DNA from: Mangrovimicrobium sp033283265 | GTDB lineage: Bacteria; Pseudomonadota; Gammaproteobacteria; Pseudomonadales; Halieaceae | Reading direction: 5' to 3' | Assembly (NCBI GenBank): GCA_033283265.1 | Contig: JAWMQN010000001.1 | Location: 1,178,001-1,242,000, forward strand | DNA: 64,000 nucleotides | In this document: in pieces, positions 17,062-22,838 of the stretch | Layout of the letters: every line of letters begins with the position of its first letter | Numbering within the stretch: the stretch's first letter is position 1 | Translations under genes and position numbers: made by a program | The notes under the pieces: model-generated | Databases searched by the model: none | What the model was told of the DNA's origin: nothing | Seen by the model: the letters and a program-made list of their open reading frames with translations, nothing else

Positions 17062-18143
17062 GCGGTTTGCTCCCGTTGGCGCCGCAGGTCATAGGCCTGG
17101 CTGAGCACCCGCGCGACCGCCGCGTACTGCGCCTGGGGTATCGCCGCGTCAATGGCGCAGCGGTGGAACAGCTCGCGGGCCAGCGCTGGCGAGCGGATCA
17201 CCGGCACCCGGTGGTAGTAGGCCTTCTCGCGGATCAGCCGGGCCATCTCGCCGGCGCCCTTGCCGGTCACCACCGGCGCGAGCATGGTGGCGCGGTCATA
17301 GCGCAGCAGCACCGCGAAGCGGGTCGGGTTGGTGATCACCAGGTCCGCCTGGGGCAGGTTGTTCATGGTCTCGCTGCGCTGGCGCAACTCGCGCTCCAGT
17401 TCCTTGCGCTTGCGCTTGATCTGCGGGTCGCCCTCGTGGCGCTTGATCTCGTCCTTCAGTTCCTTGCGGGTCATGCGCATGTCGCGCTGGAAATACCAGC
17501 GGCTGAACAGCCAGTCGACAATGGCGATCAGGGCCAGCACCAGCAGCAGGCGGAATATCAGCGTCGCGCTGTGATCGAGGAAGAACTGCACATAACTGCC
17601 GGGGTGGCGCTGGTACAGGCCCATCATGTCGCGGATGAAACCGTTGAGGGTGAAATACACCACCAGCGAAAAGAGAATCAGCTTGAGAATGTTCTTGCCG
17701 GACTCGAACAGCAGTTTCAGCGAGAACAGCTTCTTGAAACCGGCCACCGGGTTGAGGCGCTGGATATCCGGCTTGATGGTGAAAAAACTGAAGACCGGGC
17801 CGGTCTGGATCAGGGTCGCCAGCACCGCGACGATCACGGTGATCGAGACCAGCGGCGCGAGCACGTTCATGCCGGCGAAAGTCCACTCGCCGGTGGTATC
17901 GAGGAAGCGGGTCAGCTCGAAATCCACGCTGCCCGCCTGGCTGAGCACCCGGGCACAGAGCAGCAGCGCACTGTCGACGAAGTACTTGCCCGCGGCGAGC
18001 AGGAACACCAGCCCGCCGAGCAGCATGAGCAGCGAATTGACCTCGATGCTCTTGGCGACGCCACCCTTCTTGCGCGCCTCCTCCAGTTTGAAGGGTGTGG
18101 CCTGCTCCGTCTTTTCCGACTTGTCCGGTTCGTTGCCCGCCAT
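17058..18143 (-). CDS. flhB: Flagellar export switch protein FlhB with NPTR cleavage motif
   Basis: A 361-residue export-gate protein with four membrane helices (residues about 30-210) and a cytoplasmic domain that normally self-cleaves at Asn-Pro in an NPTH motif to switch from hook to filament export. Here the motif reads VITNPTRFAVLLRYD: Asn, Pro and Thr are kept but His is Arg (CGC). The N-terminus SEKTEQATPFKLEEARKKGGVAKS is near-consensus. Cleavage depends mainly on Asn-Pro, so it may still occur, perhaps with changed kinetics. Positioned between fliR and flhA. Confidence 0.95.
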   Translation of the reverse strand: MAGNEPDKSEKTEQATPFKLEEARKKGGVAKSIEVNSLLMLLGGLVFLLAAGKYFVDSALLLCARVLSQAGSVDFELTRFLDTTGEWTFAGMNVLAPLVSITVIVAVLATLIQTGPVFSFFTIKPDIQRLNPVAGFKKLFSLKLLFESGKNILKLILFSLVVYFTLNGFIRDMMGLYQRHPGSYVQFFLDHSATLIFRLLLVLALIAIVDWLFSRWYFQRDMRMTRKELKDEIKRHEGDPQIKRKRKELERELRQRSETMNNLPQADLVITNPTRFAVLLRYDRATMLAPVVTGKGAGEMARLIREKAYYHRVPVIRSPALARELFHRCAIDAAIPQAQYAAVARVLSQAYDLRRQREQTA

Positions 18144-18149
18144 GGCCGC

Positions 18150-18947
18150 TTACACCGTAATCCCCTGGCGCGGCACCAGGACCATCTGCCAGTACTCGAA
18201 GGTTTTCAGGAACAGGCTCTCCAGCAGCGGCGAGAGATAGCGCAGTGCCAGGGCGGACAGCCCCAGGGCCACGCCGATTTTCAGCGGCAGGAAGAGAAAG
18301 TAGACATTCATCTGCGGCATGGTGCGGCCCATGACGGCAATTCCCGTGTCGAGCAGCAGCAGGATGCCGATTACCGGCGCGGCGATGACAAAGCCGTAGA
18401 CGTAGGTCACGCCGAACTGGCGCACGATCTGGTCGAAGGGAATGCCGCCGGGGCCAACCCCGGGTGGCGACACCGCCAGCGACCAGGCGATGCCGCGCAG
18501 GGCGATCTGGTAGGCGTCGCTGAGGAAGAACAGGACCACGGCGAGCAGCGAGATGACCGTGCCCAGTAGCGGGCTGGCGGTGTTGGTCGCCGGGTTGAGG
18601 ATCTGCCCGGCGCCGAAACCGGCCTGGAAGTCCATCAGCTTGCCCGCCACCATGATCGAGCCGAACACGCAGTAGAGGCCGAAGGCCATCATCAGCCCGA
18701 CCATGACCTCGTACAGGGCCGCCAGCCCCAGTTGCAGCACAGAGTCGGGCAGCTGGGCGGGACCGGCGCCGAGCCCGGTGACCAGCATGGCGGACATCGC
18801 CAGGGTCATGTAGACGCGCACCTGCACCGGCAGGCGGCCCATGGCGTCGAAGGGCGTGGCGTAGAACAGGATGCCCATGCGGATGCTGACGAGCAGGACC
18901 GCCAGCACCCAGGCGACTCCGATCTCTATGCTCAGCACGCCGCTCAT
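18150..18947 (-). CDS. fliR: Flagellar export gate protein FliR
   Basis: A 265-residue polytopic protein with about six hydrophobic helices. Recognisable pieces are RMGILFYATPFDAMGRLPVQVRVYMTLAMSA, YEVMVGLMMAFGLYCVFGSIMVAGKLMDFQAGFG, and GRTMPQMNVYFLFLPLKIGVALGLSALAL. The last is the FliR/SctT signature (P-Q-N-F-----P). FliR forms the helical export pore with FliP and FliQ. It starts 3 bp after fliQ. Confidence 0.96.
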   Translation of the reverse strand: MSGVLSIEIGVAWVLAVLLVSIRMGILFYATPFDAMGRLPVQVRVYMTLAMSAMLVTGLGAGPAQLPDSVLQLGLAALYEVMVGLMMAFGLYCVFGSIMVAGKLMDFQAGFGAGQILNPATNTASPLLGTVISLLAVVLFFLSDAYQIALRGIAWSLAVSPPGVGPGGIPFDQIVRQFGVTYVYGFVIAAPVIGILLLLDTGIAVMGRTMPQMNVYFLFLPLKIGVALGLSALALRYLSPLLESLFLKTFEYWQMVLVPRQGITV

Positions 18948-18950
18948 GGT

Positions 18951-19217
18951 TCAGAAGTACGACGGTATGTTGCTGATGAGGGCGGTGGCGTAATTGACCA
19001 GCGTGGTCAGCATCCAGTGGCCGAACACCAGCAGCACCGCCCCCACGGCGAGAATCTTCGGCACGAAGGTCAGGGTCATCTCCTGGATCTGGGTGACCAC
19101 CTGGAAGATGCTGATCAGCAACCCCACCCCGAGCGCCACGCCCAGGATCGGCATCGACAGGGTGAGCGCGGTCAGCAGCATGTCGTTCGACAGCGCCACG
19201 GCCAGGTCCTGATTCAT
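18951..19217 (-). CDS. fliQ: Flagellar export gate protein FliQ
   Basis: An 88-residue protein with two membrane helices and the signature GVALGVGLLISIFQVVTQIQEMTLTFVPKILAVG. Length and sequence are standard. FliQ packs around FliP and FliR in the export pore. The start at 19217 (MNQDL) is chosen because homology begins there and GAGGGTAAGGGG precedes it; the frame stays open upstream to 19433 without homology. This is the first gene of the operon on the minus strand; fliP is not adjacent and may lie beyond fliO outside the window. Confidence 0.97.
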   Translation of the reverse strand: MNQDLAVALSNDMLLTALTLSMPILGVALGVGLLISIFQVVTQIQEMTLTFVPKILAVGAVLLVFGHWMLTTLVNYATALISNIPSYF

Positions 19218-19488
19218 CCCCTTACCCTCACTGACAGCACTTTTTACCCCCCGTGCGCTGTGTTCGCTTGCACGACTCCACCAGTTATCACGGCAGTCTA
19301 GGGGCCGGAATTTGTGCTTGCACCCGACCAAAGTCGGGCGCTTTCGCCAAAACCGGGGGATATAATCGCCGGCCGAGGTAACGCGCGCCCTCTCCGGCGC
19401 CAGGGACGGGCCCGGTTCACCCGGTGTCGACAATCAGATAAAGTGGGGCGCAGACACCAGGCATGACGTTCCCAGGGAGCTACGGTAA
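19218..19488. promoter_or_regulatory. Divergent intergenic region between fliQ operon and TPR gene
   Basis: This 271-bp gap must hold the promoter of the 19-kb flagellar operon (minus) and of the TPR gene (plus). On the plus strand a perfect TATAAT is at 19361-19366 with no good -35. A palindrome CCCGAC-CAAA-GTCGGG (19323-19338) lies where an activator or repressor could contact that promoter. I found no convincing sigma-54 (GG-N10-GC) or sigma-28 element for fliQ. Confidence 0.5.
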
Positions 19489-20145
19489 ATGACCGACCTA
19501 GACGCGGAAGAGCTGTTTCACCTTGCGCTAAAAGCCAGCGAGAGCGGCGACCGGGACAAAACCATCAGCTACCTGAAGCGTTCCATCGCGCTGGAACCGA
19601 AGGCCGCCAGCCTCTATATCCTCGCCGCGGAATACGCCGAGATCGGCATGTACGAGCGCGCCACCGCCGGCATGCACGAGGCCATCGAACTCGACCCCAA
19701 CCTGTGGACGGCCTACTTCCAGCTCGGCCTGCTCTACCTCACCCAGAACCTTATCCAGGAAGCCCGCAACACCTGGGCCACCCTGCTCGAGCTCGGCCCG
19801 GACGAGTACCTCTACCACTTTGCCAAGGGCCTCACCGAACTGGTCGACGAACAGGCCGACGCGGCCCTCGAGAGCCTGAGGACCGGGATCGCCCTCAACC
19901 AGGACAACCCTGCGCTGAACCGCGATGTCGGCTCCATCATCAAGAACATCGTCAGCGCCCGGGACAGCGAGGCGGACCTGCACGCCGCCGAGGCCGCGGA
20001 GCCCGCGCCGGCAGCAGCCGTGGAAGCGACGGCCGCCCCGGCCGAAGCCCGGGCCCGGCAGCACCTGTTCCTCTCCAATTACGACGAGAATGCCGACGGC
20101 CAGGCGGTCCGCCGACAGGTGCCCGGGGAAGACAAAAAGGTTTGA
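19489..20145 (+). CDS. Cytoplasmic tetratricopeptide-repeat protein
   Basis: A 218-residue protein with no signal peptide. Residues about 5-150 consist of four or so TPR-like units (GDRDKTISYLKRSIALEPKA; GMYERATAGMHEAIELDPNLWTAYFQLGLLYL; ADAALESLRTGIALNQDNP). The tail (160-190) is Ala/Glu-rich and then LFLSNYDENADGQAVRRQ. GGGAGC lies 8 bp before the ATG. It is divergent from the flagellar operon and has its own candidate promoter. TPR proteins act as protein-interaction scaffolds; no specific partner can be read from the sequence, although a flagellar link is conceivable from position. Confidence 0.85.
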   Translation: MTDLDAEELFHLALKASESGDRDKTISYLKRSIALEPKAASLYILAAEYAEIGMYERATAGMHEAIELDPNLWTAYFQLGLLYLTQNLIQEARNTWATLLELGPDEYLYHFAKGLTELVDEQADAALESLRTGIALNQDNPALNRDVGSIIKNIVSARDSEADLHAAEAAEPAPAAAVEATAAPAEARARQHLFLSNYDENADGQAVRRQVPGEDKKV

Positions 20146-20177
20146 ATTCAGGCAGTTGAAATCGAGCCCGCCGAGGC

Positions 20178-20206
20178 TTGACTTGCCGCGCAAGATTCAG
20201 GAGAAT
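20178..20206 (+). promoter_or_regulatory. Promoter for tRNA-Met
   Basis: TTGACT (20178-20183), a 17-bp spacer, then GAGAAT (20201-20206), followed by a GC-rich discriminator. It sits 40 bp upstream of the tRNA. A small hairpin CGGGAC-N5-GTCCCG (20218-20234) lies in the leader. The GC-rich discriminator is typical of stringently controlled stable-RNA promoters. Confidence 0.6.
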
Positions 20207-20246
20207 GCGCGCCTCTTCGGGACGGCAAGTCCCGGCTGCACTTTGT

Positions 20247-20323
20247 GGCTACGTAGCTCAGCTGGTTAGAGCACAGCATTCATAATGCTGGGGTCGGTGG
20301 TTCAAGTCCACCCGTAGCTACCA
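20247..20323 (+). tRNA. tRNA-Met (anticodon CAT, elongator type)
   Basis: A 77-nt cloverleaf with encoded CCA. Acceptor GGCTACG pairs with CGTAGCT; the D arm is GCTC...GAGC; the anticodon stem CAGCA/TGCTG encloses TTCATAA with anticodon CAT; the T arm is GGTGG-TTCAAGT-CCACC. The first acceptor pair is G1-U72. The sequence resembles pseudomonad elongator tRNA-Met rather than initiator tRNA (no GGG/CCC anticodon-stem pairs) or tRNA-Ile2. Confidence 0.95.
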
Positions 20324-20878
20324 TTAAATCAAAGACTTACGACACTTCGACGCTAAGTCACTTCCTCCGAGTCAACACCAAGTCAACAAGCCGAGAGCCG
20401 GTGCTGACCGCTCTTGGTGTTTTCCATTTCTCCGGTTTTGGTGCCAGGTTTGAAACAGCTCCCCAGGGTGCGCCAACACCCCAGGGAACATCGTAAGCTT
20501 CCCCCGATTTGGCACATGGAAAAAGACAAGGCCGAGAGCACGGCAGGGGGTGAGGAATGAACGCAGAAATGGATTCCGCCACCCTCAAGCTGATGGAGAT
20601 ATTCTTCCTGCTCTCTGAAAATGGCCCCCCGGCATACTGTCCGGTTAACACAGACACCTGACTCTCGCCGTCCCAACCATCCAGTGTTGGGACGGAAGCT
20701 GGACACTCGTCATCTACGATAACGAAAGCACGATGATTCCCCTTAGCTTGAACTGTTGTCGCTGTCAGCGCAGCGCAAAACAAACTGGATTTCTTCCGGG
20801 CACCCCCTTTATATTGCCAATCTCCGGTAAACCGGCATTAGCGGAGCACCGGGGCATCAACGGCAAACCGGAGGAAGG
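20324..20878. other. AT-richer stretch after tRNA-Met, no convincing gene
   Basis: A 555-bp stretch visibly lower in GC than the surroundings. Open frames exist on the minus strand (a TTG-initiated one at 20358-20783 begins with a secretion-like FCAALTATTVQA stretch) but the remainder is Pro/Cys-rich and unlike a folded protein. A perfect 9-bp inverted repeat (CGTCCCAAC, 20669-20677, with GTTGGGACG, 20686-20694) is present. The location just after a tRNA 3' end is typical of integrated DNA or its decayed remains. No integrase is recognisable. Confidence 0.5.
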
Positions 20879-22555
20879 TTGAAGAAGCACCCGTCGCACA
20901 TTTCGCCCAACACGGGCTCCTGCCACGTCAAGCTTGAACTACCGGAACACTGGGCCGTTGTTTGTGTGAGCCTGGTGGCCCTTGTATTCTGGTTCTACTC
21001 CTTCGTGTTCAGCTTCTGGTGGTCACACGATGACGGCCACCATCTCCTGTTTGCACTCGAACATCACCCTGCGGAATACCTGTTTGATCCGCAGGTATAC
21101 AGAAAATTCCATGACGTCCATCTCGCCCCCTGGAACATTCTTTCCTACGACATAAATCTCGCACTGTTTGACGTTCAACCCGAAGGGTTTTTCTTCCACC
21201 AGGTGGTTTCCACGAGCTTACTGGCCCTTGCCACATTTACGCTCCTTGGTTTCTGGGTATCCATCCCCTGGGCGATTCTCGGAACGAGCATCTTCCTGAT
21301 ATCGCCTCCCACGATAACCATCGTCAGCCAGTTGATGAACATCCATTACCTCGAAGGCGCCCTCTTTACCGTCGTCGCCATTATGCTCTATCTCTACTCG
21401 CTGACCAGTCGCAGGATCTGGTGGTCAGTCCTCGGAGCTGTATTCTACTTCCTGGCTACAGCTTCCAAGGAAATCTATGTACCACTGGTCATACTCCTTG
21501 CATTTCTGCCAGTAGCAGGAATCCAGCAGCGCGCACGCAGCCTCACCCCCTACTTTTTTATCGCAGTTTTCTACATTTTCTGGCGGGGCATCTTCATTCA
21601 AAATTCATTTGGCACCTGGGTCCAGCTCCTGGAAATCCGCGATGTGGTAACCCTCCCGGCCCGGCTCGCCTGCATTGCAATCGGCAACAGCAAAGCGAGC
21701 CTGGTGGTATCGGTGCTTGTGTTGGCGACAGTATCCTGCGCGCTATACCGGAATCCGAGGTACCGGGTTTTTGCCGCCGTGGCGGTCACCTGCCTCACCA
21801 TTCCCTTGTTACCCCTGGCCGATACAAACCAGCCCGCGCGCTACCATGTTTTCGTAAGCTGGATACTCAGCTGCGCGTTTGCCGTCAGCGCTTTCCTGAT
21901 TTACCGGGAAGGAGGATGGAAACGCTATGTAATAGTCCTGTGCAGCGTGACTGTTTTCCTCACCATGTTTATCCAATCATCGCGGCATATCGAAAACCAG
22001 ATTCGGGTAAACAGTCTGTTCGCTACGATAGGCAGGTTCATATATGAGCAGGATGCGGACAAAACCCTGATCACTCCCTCGAACAGCTGGCAAGCTGAGC
22101 GCTTCCGGCGGCTCAGAGCGCTACAGGGGAAGGGGCCGGCTCCAGAGCTCTATTATGATGTCAGGCAAATGGACAATTACCGCGATTCTTCTGAACCCCT
22201 GTATTTTTACGATGAAGAAAATCTGGAAATTCGCGAGGTCACGGGCCAATGGGACAAATTCACGCGTCAATGGAACAGCCGGGTAAAAGAGGAGAAACTC
22301 AGTCTTCATCTCGCCAGGAATGAATACGGCGTCACCTGGTACTTTGGCCCCTACCCGGATCATGGTTACAGTGTCTTGCTTCTGTCCGGCAACGCAGCCT
22401 TTACCCGTGTTCAATCGCGGGGCATTTACCGCGCCCCATTGCAACCCATGACCTTTATTCTGAGGTACGCCTCTCCCGAAGGCTGGATTACCTATTCCGA
22501 TCCACTAACCTGGAACAATGGTGCAACCGAGGTTCTGGATTGGTCACGAGAGTGA
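20879..22555 (+). CDS. Polytopic membrane protein, possible GT-C-type glycosyltransferase
   Basis: A 558-residue protein with about ten membrane helices in residues 20-390 and a soluble C-terminal domain (390-558). In the first loop it has SHDDGHHLLFALEHH, similar to the acidic first-loop motif of GT-C fold glycosyltransferases that use lipid-linked sugars. No specific family is recognised. It starts with TTG at 20879, preceded by GGAGG. Codon use and base composition are more AT-rich than the neighbours, which points to horizontal transfer. Function is inferred from fold-level features only. Confidence 0.75.
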   Translation: MKKHPSHISPNTGSCHVKLELPEHWAVVCVSLVALVFWFYSFVFSFWWSHDDGHHLLFALEHHPAEYLFDPQVYRKFHDVHLAPWNILSYDINLALFDVQPEGFFFHQVVSTSLLALATFTLLGFWVSIPWAILGTSIFLISPPTITIVSQLMNIHYLEGALFTVVAIMLYLYSLTSRRIWWSVLGAVFYFLATASKEIYVPLVILLAFLPVAGIQQRARSLTPYFFIAVFYIFWRGIFIQNSFGTWVQLLEIRDVVTLPARLACIAIGNSKASLVVSVLVLATVSCALYRNPRYRVFAAVAVTCLTIPLLPLADTNQPARYHVFVSWILSCAFAVSAFLIYREGGWKRYVIVLCSVTVFLTMFIQSSRHIENQIRVNSLFATIGRFIYEQDADKTLITPSNSWQAERFRRLRALQGKGPAPELYYDVRQMDNYRDSSEPLYFYDEENLEIREVTGQWDKFTRQWNSRVKEEKLSLHLARNEYGVTWYFGPYPDHGYSVLLLSGNAAFTRVQSRGIYRAPLQPMTFILRYASPEGWITYSDPLTWNNGATEVLDWSRE

Positions 22556-22733
22556 TTCGGGTAGCAGATTCAACCCGGATAAGGCTTGAGAGTCTCTCAC
22601 CACGTCAAAACCATATTCGCGAAGCGTTCGGCTCACGACGATCCTCTTGTTTGTCCTGTACTTTTTCCCGCTGGAGGGAGTGAACGCACTTTCAACTCAA
22701 GAGCAGAACCGCAGTGATCCGGACTCAGACATT

Positions 22734-22832
22734 ATGGCCTCGTCGCCCAGTGCAGCATCCGGCGACGTAACACGGCTTGTGCGCGCTTATTCAGAGGGCG
22801 ACGAGGAGCCTGCGGCGCGCTTGACCCGCTAA
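22734..22832 (+). pseudogene. Truncated N-terminus of an ECF sigma factor
   Basis: A 33-residue open frame, MASSPSAASGDVTRLVRAYSEGDEEPAARLTR then stop in effect. The DVTRLVRAYSEGD core matches the start of the ECF family whose members begin with DVTQLL-x-W-x-x-GD. The rest of sigma region 2 and all of region 4 are missing; the next gene on the opposite strand begins its 3' end 6 bp later. No Shine-Dalgarno is seen. It is probably a deletion remnant. The upstream gap 22556-22733 contains nothing else recognisable. Confidence 0.5.
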
Positions 22833-22838
22833 CTCGCC

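Noticed and set aside
19218..19320. Sigma-54 promoter for the fliQ operon
   Set aside because: The best GG...GC pair on the minus strand has 9 rather than 10 bases between them and poor flanks.
20358..20783. Possible secreted 141-residue protein on the minus strand
   Set aside because: TTG start without a Shine-Dalgarno, no recognisable domain, and a composition unlike a folded protein; kept only as part of the non-coding AT-rich stretch.
22556..22733. Direct repeat of the tRNA-Met 3' end as an attachment site
   Set aside because: A weak resemblance (GATTCAACCCGG) was seen but shares too few bases with the tRNA end.
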